Assembly: GCA_031256825.1 (NCBI GenBank)
Contig: JAIRPV010000006.1
Location: 1-64,000 of the forward strand
Source of the DNA: Oscillospiraceae bacterium
Lineage (GTDB): Bacteria > Bacillota > Clostridia > Oscillospirales > Acutalibacteraceae
Direction of reading: 5' to 3'
DNA: 64,000 nt
Position 1 is the first letter of the stretch; every line of letters starts with the position of its first letter. The position numbers and the translations under genes were made by a program. Of this stretch, positions 8,358-17,509 are shown piece after piece. A model generated the notes under the pieces. That model was given only the letters and a program-made list of their open reading frames with translations, was not told where the DNA came from and ran no database searches.

Positions 8358-9163
8358 GCGTAATCACAATCGACCATTTGACCCGTGACTACGGCAGCCG
8401 CCGCGGGGTGTTCGATCTCTCGTTCACCGTTGGCGAGGGCGAGGCGTTCGGCTTTTTAGGCCCCAACGGCGCGGGCAAAACTACAACCATCCGCCATTTG
8501 ATGGGCTTCATCAAGCCGAAATCCGGCACGATAACCATCGGCGGCCTGGATTGCTGGCGCGAGAGCGACAAAATCCAGAAGCAACTTGGTTACATACCGG
8601 GCGAAATCGCGTTTTTTGATGATATGAGCGGCGAGGATTATCTTAAGTTCACCGCCAAATATCGCGGGACGGGCAACAAACGGGCGAAAGAAATGCTGGA
8701 GCGGTTTGAGCTTAGCCCCAAAGGAAAAATCAAGAAAATGAGCAAGGGGATGAAGCAGAAAATCGGCATTGTTGCCGCGTTTATGCACGATCCCGAAATC
8801 CTCATCCTCGACGAACCCACAAGCGGGCTAGATCCACTGATGCAGAGCCGCTTCATTGACCTTGTGACGGAAGAAAAGAGACGGGGCAAAACCATTCTGA
8901 TGTCCAGCCATATGTTTGACGAAGTGGAGCGCACCTGCCACCGGATTGGCATTATCCGCGCCGGGGAACTGGTGGCGATGGACACAACGGAGGCGCTGCG
9001 CGAAAAACACGTTCATCCCTACACCGTAACGCTGGGCAGCGAGCAAACCGCCGCCGCGTTCGCCAAAGATTTTGGCGGCAAACAAAACGGCGTTCAGGTA
9101 ACGGTCAGCACAAAACAGACGCTGGAAGAAATTTTCCTGAACTACTACGGAGGTGACAAGTAA
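8354..9163 (+). CDS. ABC transporter ATP-binding protein
   Basis: 269-residue ATPase of the ABC-2 exporter type. Walker A GPNGAGKTT (about residues 36-44), signature MSKGMKQK in place of the canonical LSGGQ, Walker B LILDEPTSGLDP, and H-loop SSHMFDEVE are all visible. It pairs with the permease that starts within its stop codon (TAATG). The complex is likely a drug, peptide or lipid exporter controlled by the preceding TetR protein. Confidence 0.93.
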   Translation: MSVITIDHLTRDYGSRRGVFDLSFTVGEGEAFGFLGPNGAGKTTTIRHLMGFIKPKSGTITIGGLDCWRESDKIQKQLGYIPGEIAFFDDMSGEDYLKFTAKYRGTGNKRAKEMLERFELSPKGKIKKMSKGMKQKIGIVAAFMHDPEILILDEPTSGLDPLMQSRFIDLVTEEKRRGKTILMSSHMFDEVERTCHRIGIIRAGELVAMDTTEALREKHVHPYTVTLGSEQTAAAFAKDFGGKQNGVQVTVSTKQTLEEIFLNYYGGDK

Positions 9164-9960
9164 TGTTCAACTTCACGCTATATCAGAGGGAAATGCGGCG
9201 CAGTCTGCTAACGCTCTGCATCTTCGGCGCTCTGATGACGCTCTATTTATCGGTCATCATCGGTATGTTTGACCCCAAACTGATGGGTTCGCTGGATGAA
9301 TGGGTGGATATTTTGCCGGAGATGATGGCGGCTATTGGTATGACGGCGGGCGCGACGACGCTGATCGGCTTTATGTCGAGTTATCTTTACGGGTTCATTC
9401 TGCTGGTGATCCCAATGGTGTTTATCATATTGCGCGCCAACGCGCTCGTGGCGAAATATGTTGACAGCAACGCCATGGTATCGCTGGCCGCCGCGCCGGT
9501 CAAGCGGCGGGCCATTGCCTTCACGCAGATGGCAGTTTTGGCCACGGGCATGATTGCGCTTGTCGTCTACGCCACTGTGATTGAGCTTGCCTGCGCGGCG
9601 AAATTTCCCGGCGCGCTGGCCGTTGGCGATTTGCTGCGGCTCAATCTTGGGCTGCTTTGTCTGCACCTGTTCATTGGCGGAATCTGCTTTTTCGCGTCCT
9701 GCCTGTTCAATGAAACCAAATACAGTATAGCCGTTGGCGCGGGCGTCCCAGCCTTGATGTTCATTCTCAAAATGCTGTCCAATACCGGAGAAGCCGCCGA
9801 AAAAGCGAAATATTTCACCTTTTTCACGTTATTTAATCCCGACGGGATTGTTGCGGGGGAAGCCTCGGCCATCATCGGAATGGCAGCGCTTTTTGTTGGC
9901 GCATGTGCGTTGTTTGCCGCAGCAATCGGGGTGTTTCGCAAAAAAGATCTGCATATCTGA
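9163..9960 (+). CDS. ABC-2 type permease
   Basis: 265-residue membrane protein with about six hydrophobic helices, no ATPase motifs and a very short cytoplasmic N terminus. It is translationally coupled to the ATPase (TAATG overlap). Typical ABC-2 topology includes a long external loop between the first helices (residues 38-65). Substrate unknown. Confidence 0.88.
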   Translation: MFNFTLYQREMRRSLLTLCIFGALMTLYLSVIIGMFDPKLMGSLDEWVDILPEMMAAIGMTAGATTLIGFMSSYLYGFILLVIPMVFIILRANALVAKYVDSNAMVSLAAAPVKRRAIAFTQMAVLATGMIALVVYATVIELACAAKFPGALAVGDLLRLNLGLLCLHLFIGGICFFASCLFNETKYSIAVGAGVPALMFILKMLSNTGEAAEKAKYFTFFTLFNPDGIVAGEASAIIGMAALFVGACALFAAAIGVFRKKDLHI

Positions 9961-10003
9961 GCGAAACGCCCGGCAAGGGAAAGGCGCTTGCTTTGTAGCG
10001 CAG

Positions 10004-10037
10004 AAAAACCCGCCGCTCATCGCTGAACGGCGGGTTT
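10004..10037 (-). terminator. Bidirectional rho-independent terminator
   Basis: Perfect 10-bp inverted repeat (10006-10015 with 10028-10037, AAACCCGCCG) with a 12-base loop. The U-tract is five T on the minus strand, serving the protease gene, and three T on the plus strand, serving the permease. Confidence 0.8.
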
Positions 10038-10088
10038 GGTGATTGCGGGGAACGCCCATGAAGAGAGGCTGTTTGGGAGCGGGCTTTG

Positions 10089-13037
10089 CTAAAATGCCAT
10101 CCAAATCCAGCCGAACAGCACGATGCACAGGAACCAGTTGAGCGGGTTCGACGCATGTTTGGTGTCTTTGCCCCAGAGCCTGATGTACTTTGTCGGATCT
10201 TGCGCACGGATGATGTTGAGCGTGTAAACGGACGTGGAGCCGTCTTCTGCCGTAACTTTGATGTAAATCTTATTTTCGCCCACCTGGAGGCTTATCGTCT
10301 TGGCGGCGATCAACCGCGTGCAGGCGGCGTCGCTGTAAAGCTCCCAGCTTGCGCCCGCGCTGACGGAAATTTGAATCGGCAAGCTGCTCACAGAGTAGGC
10401 CACGCTGGCAGTGTATGTGTTGCCGCTGCGTGCCGCCCCAGCGGGGGAAGTGACGCCTGTCACCTCGCTGTCGCTGCTGAGCGGAAGCTCCTTCACGTTG
10501 ATGATGACGCTGCCCGTGGCCGCATTGTAGTTCCCGCTGGGATCGGTATAGGTGGCGGCAAAACTCTGGTTGTCGCCCACACTCAGAGCGGTGCCCGGCG
10601 CGGCCCAGGCGTAGTTTGTTGGCAGGGCAAGATCAGAAAGCTTTAATCCCGCGCGATAAGTCACGTTGATATCCACCACAGCCGGGAAGGCGCCGGCGGC
10701 TTTGGCAACGTTGACAGTAATGGTTCCCGTGGCCGCATTGTAGTTCCCGCTGGGATCGGTGTAGATGGCGGCAAAACTCTGGTTATTGCCCGCGTTGAGT
10801 GCTGTATTGCCATTCGCCCAGGCGTAGTTTGTTGGCAGGGCGAGATCAGAAAGGCGGAGCGCAGGGGCATAAGTAGCGCTGAGGGGACCGTGGGCCGGGA
10901 AGGTTCCGGCGGCTTTGGCAACGTTGACAGTAATGGTTCCCGTGGCCGCATTGTAGTTCCCGCTGGGATCGGTGTAGGCAGCGGCAAAACTCTGGTTATT
11001 GCCCGCGTTGAGCGCGGTGCTGCCATTCGCCCAGGCGTAGTTTGTTGGCAGGGCGAGATCAGAAAGGCGGAGCGCAGGGGTATAGGTGGCGCTGAGGGGG
11101 CCATGGGCCGGGAAGGTTCCGGCGGCTTTGGCGACGTTCACTGTCACGTTGCCAGTGGCCGCATTGTAGTTCCCGCTGGGATCGGTGTAGGCAGCGGCAA
11201 AACTCTGGTTATTGCCCGCGCTCAGCGCTGTATTGCCATTCGCCCAGGCGTAGTTTGGTGGCAGGGCAAGGGCGGAAAGCTTTAACCCCGCGCGATAAGT
11301 CACGTTGATACCCGCCACGGCCGGGAAGGTTCCTGCGGCCTTGGCAACATTGACTGTGATGGTTCCCGGTGCGTAGTTCCCGCTGGGATCGGTATAGATG
11401 GCGGCAAAACTTTGGTTATTGCCTGCGCTCAGCGCTGTGCCGCCGTTCTTCCAGGCGTAGCCCGCAGGCAGCGGAACATCGGAGAGCTTCATGTTTGCGG
11501 TGTAGGTGATCTGGATGGGAGCGGGCGCTGTCCACACGCCGGTGGCCCAGATGGCGTAGAGGGTAATGGATGCGTTCGCGCTGTAGGTGTCGCCGGGCTG
11601 GTAAACCACAGGCCCGTTGCTGCTGGTGGCCCAGCCCACGAAATCATACTTCGGATGAGTGGGAACAAGGGTGCTCAGCGCAATGGATTTGCTCCACAGC
11701 TTTGTTTGCGTTGTTGGCATATTCGTCACGCCGGAACGATTGGGGTCATAGCTGATGGTATTGAGCGTGCCGAGCGTGGTGCCTGTGGTGCTGTTCTTGA
11801 TGGTCAGATTATCCCAATCCTGCGCTCCTTTCAAAACCGTGAGCCTGCCATCCTTGTTGATATCCATCGCAAGATCGGTTTCGGTTGTGCCGTTGCCGTT
11901 ATAATCAACAGGCTGTTTCAGCTGCGCCGCGTTTAATTTAACGTCGGCGCCATCGCGGTAAAAATAGTTGGCCGTTTCCCCCATGATCGGAACATAGTTT
12001 TCCAGCTGTCCGGAGGGGTCGAGCGCGATCGCTTCGTTCAGGTGGTTCTCATCCAAATCCGGCAGCTGCCAATTCGAATATGTGTAGAACCGATAACTGA
12101 TTGTGTAATTCATGCAGCTGAGATAATTGGCCTTGTAGTTCGTATCGTCATACACGCCCCCCGGGCGGCCGCCGTGCCCAAGCCCCAGGTTGTGCCCGAG
12201 TTCATGGATAAATGCCGCCGTATAGTTGATCATGCCGTACATGGCGGTAATCCCGGCGCGTCCCCCGGCATTGATGTCTGTGTTTTCAACAAGCGCGAAA
12301 TAATGGAACACGGGCCGGCGCGAGGGGGAAAGTTGCGTGTTATACCAAGAAGATGGGTTTGTTATCGGAGATAGAGCAGTCCATGCGGGTTCCGCATAAA
12401 ACGGGAGCGGGTTGCTGCCGCTGCCGCCGGGATAGCTGCTCCACGGCTGTCCGGATACATAGTCAATGCTGTCGGGCCCGAAGTCGATGTGCAGGTTAAT
12501 CCCATTTGCGGCGAACTCCTGCGCCGTTTTGTCGAGGTAATCCTGTTCAGACAGGCTGATCCAAGAACCGTTTACCAATGCAGCGCTTGTTTTGTCGTGC
12601 ATGCCCTCCATCCAGTCGATCTCAACAAAAATATCCGGTACATCGGGATCCGCGTGCATCGCGGGCAGATCGAGATCGATGACGCCATCGCCGTCAAAGT
12701 CCACGCCATGGATTTCCCAGTCATCCGGGAGGCCGTCGTTGTCGCGATCCGGAAGATCGGCGGCGGGGAACATGCCGTGCATGTTCCGCAGGATTTCGTT
12801 GTGCTTTTCAAGCGCGAGCAGTTCTGCCTTTGAGGGGAAAACCACGTCGTCGCCGTAGCCCTTTGGGAGTTCGCCTTCGTCTGGTGATTCAAACAGTTGT
12901 CTCGCCGCCGCAACCTTCGCCGGAGCTGCTTCGGGCGCCTCCTGCGCCGTTGCGACCGCGCTCCCGAGCGGAGTTGCTCCGCCAACCAGAACGGCTGCCA
13001 ACAGTACCGCCAAAATTCGCTTTGCCCGTTTTTTCAT
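10089..13037 (-). CDS. Secreted metzincin-like metalloprotease with tandem repeats
   Basis: 982-residue exported protein. Order: signal peptide (about 1-32); Asp-rich calcium-type loops (DRDNDGLPDDWE, DFDGDGVIDLD) near residues 97-121; a protease-like domain with HELGHNLGLGH near residues 278-288 (zinc ligands and catalytic Glu) and a downstream SCMNY that can serve as the Met-turn; a Listeria-Bacteroides type repeat (YDFVGWATSSNG...ITLYAIW); five repeats of about 70 residues (LSDLALPTNYAWANG...NQSFAA-YTDPSGNY); a cadherin-like beta-sandwich; and a hydrophobic tail ending LFGWIWMAF at the C terminus. No LPxTG is present. The second in-frame ATG (13037) has AGGAGG at better spacing than that at 13043. 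It is probably a surface protease or adhesin acting on host or diet polymers. Confidence 0.85.
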   Translation of the reverse strand: MKKRAKRILAVLLAAVLVGGATPLGSAVATAQEAPEAAPAKVAAARQLFESPDEGELPKGYGDDVVFPSKAELLALEKHNEILRNMHGMFPAADLPDRDNDGLPDDWEIHGVDFDGDGVIDLDLPAMHADPDVPDIFVEIDWMEGMHDKTSAALVNGSWISLSEQDYLDKTAQEFAANGINLHIDFGPDSIDYVSGQPWSSYPGGSGSNPLPFYAEPAWTALSPITNPSSWYNTQLSPSRRPVFHYFALVENTDINAGGRAGITAMYGMINYTAAFIHELGHNLGLGHGGRPGGVYDDTNYKANYLSCMNYTISYRFYTYSNWQLPDLDENHLNEAIALDPSGQLENYVPIMGETANYFYRDGADVKLNAAQLKQPVDYNGNGTTETDLAMDINKDGRLTVLKGAQDWDNLTIKNSTTGTTLGTLNTISYDPNRSGVTNMPTTQTKLWSKSIALSTLVPTHPKYDFVGWATSSNGPVVYQPGDTYSANASITLYAIWATGVWTAPAPIQITYTANMKLSDVPLPAGYAWKNGGTALSAGNNQSFAAIYTDPSGNYAPGTITVNVAKAAGTFPAVAGINVTYRAGLKLSALALPPNYAWANGNTALSAGNNQSFAAAYTDPSGNYNAATGNVTVNVAKAAGTFPAHGPLSATYTPALRLSDLALPTNYAWANGSTALNAGNNQSFAAAYTDPSGNYNAATGTITVNVAKAAGTFPAHGPLSATYAPALRLSDLALPTNYAWANGNTALNAGNNQSFAAIYTDPSGNYNAATGTITVNVAKAAGAFPAVVDINVTYRAGLKLSDLALPTNYAWAAPGTALSVGDNQSFAATYTDPSGNYNAATGSVIINVKELPLSSDSEVTGVTSPAGAARSGNTYTASVAYSVSSLPIQISVSAGASWELYSDAACTRLIAAKTISLQVGENKIYIKVTAEDGSTSVYTLNIIRAQDPTKYIRLWGKDTKHASNPLNWFLCIVLFGWIWMAF
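10490..11540 (-). repeat. Five tandem ~213-bp coding repeats
   Basis: The block beginning GCCGCATTGTAGTTCCCGCT (plus-strand reading) recurs near 10,522, 10,732, 10,945 and 11,159, and a shortened version near 11,370. Each encodes one 70-residue repeat of the protease. Adjacent copies are almost identical at DNA level, so copy-number change by recombination is expected. Confidence 0.9.
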
Positions 13038-13212
13038 GCCCATTCTCCTCCTTTTGACAATTCGAGTTGTTTATCTGTTAACTCTTTGAGAGCAACACGC
13101 TTCCTGTTGCGCGGCAATTGGCGGTAATTTCACGCGCCAGCGCAAAAACAAATGAGACGCTATATTGTGCGCTAATTCACACGAAAGTGTCGAAACACTG
13201 TTGAACTAAAAA

Positions 13213-13241
13213 AGTATAGCACGCCCTCTCTGGAAAGTCAA
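13213..13241 (-). promoter_or_regulatory. Sigma-A promoter of the metalloprotease gene
   Basis: Minus-strand TTGACT (13236-13241) and TATACT (13213-13218), 17-bp spacing. The resulting leader of about 170 bases (13,038-13,206) carries two small overlapping hairpins (CACGAAAGTG and GTGTCGAAACAC) but no riboswitch I recognise. Confidence 0.8.
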
Positions 13242-13354
13242 GAGAGTTTCTACATTTTTTTGAACATGCTTACGGTGGTTATGCATATAATGCAGCAGCG
13301 CCATCCATCTATGATGCGCCAATGACTAATCGTTACAAAGTGAGGATGATCAGG

Positions 13355-14059
13355 ATGTCTTGTCAAAATGGGGTCAACGTCAATATTGATTCCGTCAGCG
13401 TGGAAACCGTCAGCAGCAGTTGCGGCGACAGCGTCCCTATTCGGGTTCTTCCGGAAAAAATAATAGCAATACCGATAAACGACATTGTTTTTTTGCCCGG
13501 AAAGGGGATAGTCGAAATCCTTCAGGTCGATTATTTGCTGAAAGATTACAGCGTGCCCTGCGACGCCGCGCACGGGCTTGTCGTTGGACAAACCTATTCC
13601 GGCAAGGATACGCTGTCGTTTCCTGCCGAACACATCAGCAGTCTCGGCGTGAGAGATTGGTTTTTCAGTTCGGTGAACGACGAACCGTATCGCCAAACAA
13701 ACCACTACCAAAGCAGCGTCAACCGAGCAATCTGGAAGCCCGCAAATGCGGAACTGGGCATATTCGCCACGATGGGCAATCTGACCTTTCACTATAGCAG
13801 CACCACCGGCCGAGAAGACGATTACGAGGTTCCACGCTGCTGTTTCATGATGTGCCGCCCTCTGGATTACCAGGATCCCTTCCGCGATTCGTTTCAGGTG
13901 AATTTTGGCGGGTACCTGTGGGAACGTGCCTCGAACAATAATCCGCAGGATATCGGCGTCTTTCATGCACTGAACGACACCGGATACCGATCTTTTTCTA
14001 TGACGATTGGCGACACGCCGAACAGTTTAAGACTGAGCTGGGGCGCTGCCGTTTCATAG
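13355..14059 (+). CDS. Hypothetical protein, family not recognised
   Basis: 234-residue soluble protein without signal peptide or membrane helix. It has no motif I can name. Cysteines cluster at the N terminus (SCQNG, SSSCGD) and in PRCCFMMC; the C-terminal half is rich in aromatic, Asp and Asn residues, suggesting a beta-rich fold. ATG 13355 is chosen over 13322 and 13346 because GAGG lies about 9 bases upstream. A TATAAT at 13286-13291 could be its -10, but the nearest -35 (TTGAAC, 13260-13265) is 20 bp away. It converges with and overlaps the S33 hydrolase gene by six bases. Confidence 0.6.
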   Translation: MSCQNGVNVNIDSVSVETVSSSCGDSVPIRVLPEKIIAIPINDIVFLPGKGIVEILQVDYLLKDYSVPCDAAHGLVVGQTYSGKDTLSFPAEHISSLGVRDWFFSSVNDEPYRQTNHYQSSVNRAIWKPANAELGIFATMGNLTFHYSSTTGREDDYEVPRCCFMMCRPLDYQDPFRDSFQVNFGGYLWERASNNNPQDIGVFHALNDTGYRSFSMTIGDTPNSLRLSWGAAVS

Positions 14060-15043
14060 AACGTTTGGCGGGCTTTCAGCGCACGAGAACACCTCTCGCA
14101 ATTTTTCGCGCAGCAGCGCTTTAAACTTTTCTGGCTCGTCGTTCATGGGGTTGTGTCCGCTGTGTTCGAACCAGTGCAGCTCCTTGCGCGGCGCTTGAAT
14201 TGCGTTGAAAAACGGCTCCACCAGCGGCGCGGGGGTGTTGAAATCGTGCGCGCCGTGGAAAATGAAAAAGGGCACTTGCAGCTCTGGGCAGAGGGCAAGC
14301 AAATCCGCAGCGGCAATCTCGTCCACGAATTGCTTTGCCCAACTGGTAACGAGCGCACCCAGCGGCAGACCGAACAGATCGGCTACGCTGTATTCGCCGG
14401 ACTTGATCATAGGGCCGGCAAGGGATGTGAAGTAATTCCCTTTTTGCGGGTACGGCGAATAGCCTCCGTATTTTTCGAGCAGGTTGCGCTGTGTGATCAT
14501 GCCGCGCGTGCCATTTTTGTATGTGCCGTTCACCGGCGGCCCCACCTTTTCCAGCGCCGCAATGTCCTTTGCATTGCCGGCGGCGCGAGCTTTTTCGATG
14601 GTAAACTCCCAGCTTAGGCGCTCGTTTTCCGCGCCGTCCACCACCTGCCCAAAGCCCACCAGAGCCGAGATATGTTCGGGGTATGCATAGGCCAGCCCCA
14701 CGCCCAGCGCACTGCCCCAACTGCCGCCAATGACGAAGATCTTCTCTTTTTTGAGCGTTTTGCACAGCCACGCAACGAGTTCACCCGCGTCGTCAATCAT
14801 GCGTCTGAGGGACATCTTGCGCGGGTCGCTGCCCCAAAAGCTGCCGCCCACGCCCCGCTGGTCCCAACCGACGAGGATGAAGGCATCCAGCAAGTCGCGG
14901 TGTTTGGTGAAAATCAAGTGCCGGTTGGGCGCGCCCGGCCCGCCGTGCAAAAACAGCAGAACTGGCTTGCGCGGATCGTCCCCCGCGATGTGGATGCGCT
15001 GCGACAGCCCGCCAAGCGTCACTTTCAGTTGGATGTCAAGCAT
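14054..15043 (-). CDS. Alpha/beta hydrolase, proline iminopeptidase-like (S33)
   Basis: 329-residue cytoplasmic hydrolase. HGGPG at residues 33-37 forms the oxyanion region of the proline iminopeptidase family; GGSWGS (Ser108) is the nucleophile elbow; HGAHDFNTP carries the acid and HSGHNP the catalytic His. It probably releases N-terminal Pro or acts on a related amide or ester. The start is ATG at 15043, preceded by AAGGGGG; the open frame further upstream is only the shadow of the neighbouring aminotransferase. It follows the MalY-like gene by 13 bases in one operon. Confidence 0.88.
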   Translation of the reverse strand: MLDIQLKVTLGGLSQRIHIAGDDPRKPVLLFLHGGPGAPNRHLIFTKHRDLLDAFILVGWDQRGVGGSFWGSDPRKMSLRRMIDDAGELVAWLCKTLKKEKIFVIGGSWGSALGVGLAYAYPEHISALVGFGQVVDGAENERLSWEFTIEKARAAGNAKDIAALEKVGPPVNGTYKNGTRGMITQRNLLEKYGGYSPYPQKGNYFTSLAGPMIKSGEYSVADLFGLPLGALVTSWAKQFVDEIAAADLLALCPELQVPFFIFHGAHDFNTPAPLVEPFFNAIQAPRKELHWFEHSGHNPMNDEPEKFKALLREKLREVFSCAESPPNVL

Positions 15044-15056
15044 AACCTTCGCCCCC

Positions 15057-16223
15057 TTAAAGTAAATCAAATGCCGCCTTAAGCCGCCCCAACGCCCGCT
15101 CCAGCGTCCCGCGCGGGCAACCGATGTTGATGCGCTGAAAGCCTTCGCCCGGCGCGCCGAACATTCTGCCCGGATCGAGCCATAACTTCGCTTTTTGCTC
15201 CAGAAACGTCCGCTGCGCCGACGCATCCATGCCGGTAGCGCGAAAATCCAGCCAGAGCAAAAATGTGCCCTGCGGTTCAATGAGCAGGATTTGCGGCAAT
15301 TGGGTTTGCAAAAACGAACGCACATACGCGATATTACCCAGCAGGTATTCCCGCAGCGCCGCCAGCCACGGCCCGCCGCTTTCATAAGCCGCCTGTGTAG
15401 CCGCAAGCCCGAAAACTCCCACCTGGCTGTAGCCGATGGCGTCAAGTTCCTTCACAAACGCCCGGCGCAATCGTTCGTTTTCGATGATAATATTAGACGC
15501 CTGCAAGCCCGCCAGATTGAACGTTTTTGCAGCTGAAGTGCACAGGATTGTGTTTTGCGCGATATCGCGCCGCAGCGTTGGCAGCAAAGTGTGCGCGTGC
15601 CAGGCAAAGTCGCAATGGATCTCGTCCGACACGACCAAAACCCCATGCCGCAAGCAAAGTTCGGCCATGCGCCGCAGTTCGTCCGAACGCCAAACGCGCC
15701 CCACAGGATTGTGCGGGCTGCACAGCAAAAACACTTTTACGCGCTGAATTTTTCGCTCAAAATCATCGAAGTCAATCTCATATACGCCATTTTTGAGAAT
15801 GAGATTGTTCTCAAAAACCTGGCGGCTGTTGTCTTCGATTACCATGCGAAAGGGGTAGTAGACTGGCGGCTGAATCAACACACCGTCGCCCGGTTTTGTG
15901 AAAGCCTTCACCGCAATGGCCAAAGCCACCACAACGCCCGGGGTTTTTATCACCCAGCCCGGATCGATGGCATATCCGAAGTGCTCTTCAAACCAGCGCG
16001 CTAGCGCTGCATAGTATCCCGGCATAGCCTCGCTGTAGCCAAACACCCCATGGCTCAGAGCCGTTTGCATGGCGTGCAAAATTTCGGGCGCGGCGGGGAA
16101 ATCCATATCGGCCACCCAAAGGGGCAACACGTCTTCGGGGCGCTGACGCGCCAGCGCGAAGTCGTATTTCAGGCTGCCTGTGCCCCGGCGATCGGGCGCA
16201 AAATTGAAATCATACCCCATCAA
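15057..16223 (-). CDS. MalY/PatB-type cystathionine beta-lyase (PLP)
   Basis: 388-residue fold-type I PLP enzyme. Signs are the LPLWVADMDFPAAPEI start of the family, SPHNPVGRVW, VVSDEIHCDF (PLP-binding Asp), and SAAKTFNLAGLQ with the Schiff-base Lys. The family cleaves cystathionine or cysteine beta C-S bonds, giving homocysteine or sulfide, pyruvate and ammonia. It overlaps the upstream gamma-family PLP gene by ATGA and precedes the S33 hydrolase, so the three are co-transcribed. Confidence 0.92.
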   Translation of the reverse strand: MMGYDFNFAPDRRGTGSLKYDFALARQRPEDVLPLWVADMDFPAAPEILHAMQTALSHGVFGYSEAMPGYYAALARWFEEHFGYAIDPGWVIKTPGVVVALAIAVKAFTKPGDGVLIQPPVYYPFRMVIEDNSRQVFENNLILKNGVYEIDFDDFERKIQRVKVFLLCSPHNPVGRVWRSDELRRMAELCLRHGVLVVSDEIHCDFAWHAHTLLPTLRRDIAQNTILCTSAAKTFNLAGLQASNIIIENERLRRAFVKELDAIGYSQVGVFGLAATQAAYESGGPWLAALREYLLGNIAYVRSFLQTQLPQILLIEPQGTFLLWLDFRATGMDASAQRTFLEQKAKLWLDPGRMFGAPGEGFQRINIGCPRGTLERALGRLKAAFDLL

Positions 16224-17305
16224 AGCCCCTCCATCGCTTGCCGCAAATCGGCAATCAAGTCCTCCGCCGCCTCAATGCCCACTGAAAATCGCAGCAGCCG
16301 ATCGGTAATCCCCAACCGCGCGCGCAGTTCTTCCGGCACGTCGGCGTGTGTTTGCGTCACAGGATAGGTCATGAGCGACTCAACGCCGCCTAGGCTTTCG
16401 GCAAAAAAAATGAGTCCCAGCCGCCCCAGCAACGCTTGCGCCGCTTCCGCGCTGTGCAGTTCAAAGCTGAGCATCGCGCCCACGCCGGGATCAAACACGT
16501 GGGCTACCTGTGTCTGCGCTTTGAGCCAGGCGGCGATGGCGCGGGCGTTTTGCTGCGCTTTTTCCATGCGCAGCGCTAATGTTTTAATCCCTCGAATGAG
16601 CAGATAACTATCAAAGGGCGCGAGCACCGCCCCCGTTGTTTTTTGATAGTAGCGCAGGGTTTCGGCCAAATTTTTGTCTTTCACCGCAAGAAAACCCGCG
16701 AGGGTATCGTTGTGCCCGCTGAGATATTTCGTACCGCTGTGCACCACAACGTCCGCGCCAAGTTCCAGCGGGCGGCAAAGATAGGGGGTCAGGAACGTAT
16801 TGTCAACCACAAGTAAAACCGCCCCAATCAACCCGCGCAGGTTGGAAATGTCCGTCAGGCGCATCATGGGGTTCGTTGGACTTTCCATGAATACCAGCTT
16901 TGTTTCAGGCCGCAGCGCGGTGCGCACGGCGTTGTCGTCGCCAGTATCAACATAGGTCACGTCAATACCGCGCGTCTGTTCCAAATGAGAAAATAGCCGC
17001 ACGGTTCCACCATACAAATCGCTAGTGGCAATGATGTGATCCCCGGCGGTCAACGGTTCGAGCAGGCAGGCGATGGCCGCCATGCCCGTGGAAAACGCAA
17101 GGCAGTCCGCCGCCCCTTCCAGCGCGGCAATGGTCTGTTCCGCCTGCCTGCGGGTGGGGTTTTGCACGCGCGAATAGTCGTAGCCCGTGCTCTGCCCCAC
17201 GCCGGGGTGGGCAAATGTTGAGCACTGATAAATGGGAACAGTCACCGCCCCCGTGCAGTGGCTGTCGTCCGCGCTGCCGTGCACGCACAAAGTTTCCTTT
17301 TGCAT
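16220..17305 (-). CDS. Cys/Met metabolism PLP enzyme (cystathionine gamma-synthase/lyase type)
   Basis: 361-residue PLP enzyme of the trans-sulfuration family. Characteristic pieces are YDYSRVQNPTR, the SDLYGGT loop, VVDNTFLTPY, and SGTKYLSGHNDTLAG with the PLP Lys. Together with the MalY-like enzyme it would convert an activated homoserine and cysteine toward homocysteine, or run the reverse route. Synthase and lyase cannot be separated from sequence alone. GGAGGGG precedes the ATG. Confidence 0.9.
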   Translation of the reverse strand: MQKETLCVHGSADDSHCTGAVTVPIYQCSTFAHPGVGQSTGYDYSRVQNPTRRQAEQTIAALEGAADCLAFSTGMAAIACLLEPLTAGDHIIATSDLYGGTVRLFSHLEQTRGIDVTYVDTGDDNAVRTALRPETKLVFMESPTNPMMRLTDISNLRGLIGAVLLVVDNTFLTPYLCRPLELGADVVVHSGTKYLSGHNDTLAGFLAVKDKNLAETLRYYQKTTGAVLAPFDSYLLIRGIKTLALRMEKAQQNARAIAAWLKAQTQVAHVFDPGVGAMLSFELHSAEAAQALLGRLGLIFFAESLGGVESLMTYPVTQTHADVPEELRARLGITDRLLRFSVGIEAAEDLIADLRQAMEGL

Positions 17306-17331
17306 TGTGAACCCCTCCGCTCTTTTTGCCC

Positions 17332-17360
17332 ATTATACCACTTTCCTGCGAGGAGATCAA
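17332..17360 (-). promoter_or_regulatory. Sigma-A promoter of the trans-sulfuration operon
   Basis: Minus-strand TTGATC (17355-17360) and TATAAT (17332-17337), 17-bp spacing. The leader is only about 20 bases, too short for a SAM riboswitch or T-box. Confidence 0.85.
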
Positions 17361-17440
17361 GATGAATTTTTCGATGCCAAACGCGAAGGCTTGATTCATA
17401 AAAATTTGCTTGAAATGCGAAGCAATTTTTAATGCCGCTC

Positions 17441-17469
17441 TTGCAAAAGAGGAAAAAACGTGGTAGAAT
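17441..17469 (+). promoter_or_regulatory. Sigma-A promoter of the lipoprotein gene
   Basis: TTGCAA (17441-17446) and TAGAAT (17464-17469), 17-bp spacing, about 40 bases ahead of the GTG start. Confidence 0.75.
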
Positions 17470-17509
17470 GTTAGCAAGGATTCAATGAGGCAAAAGAGAG
17501 GGTGTTCCT

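Noticed and set aside
17306-17360. SAM riboswitch or T-box ahead of the trans-sulfuration operon
   Set aside because: The promoter lies about 20 bases from the start codon, leaving no room for such an element.
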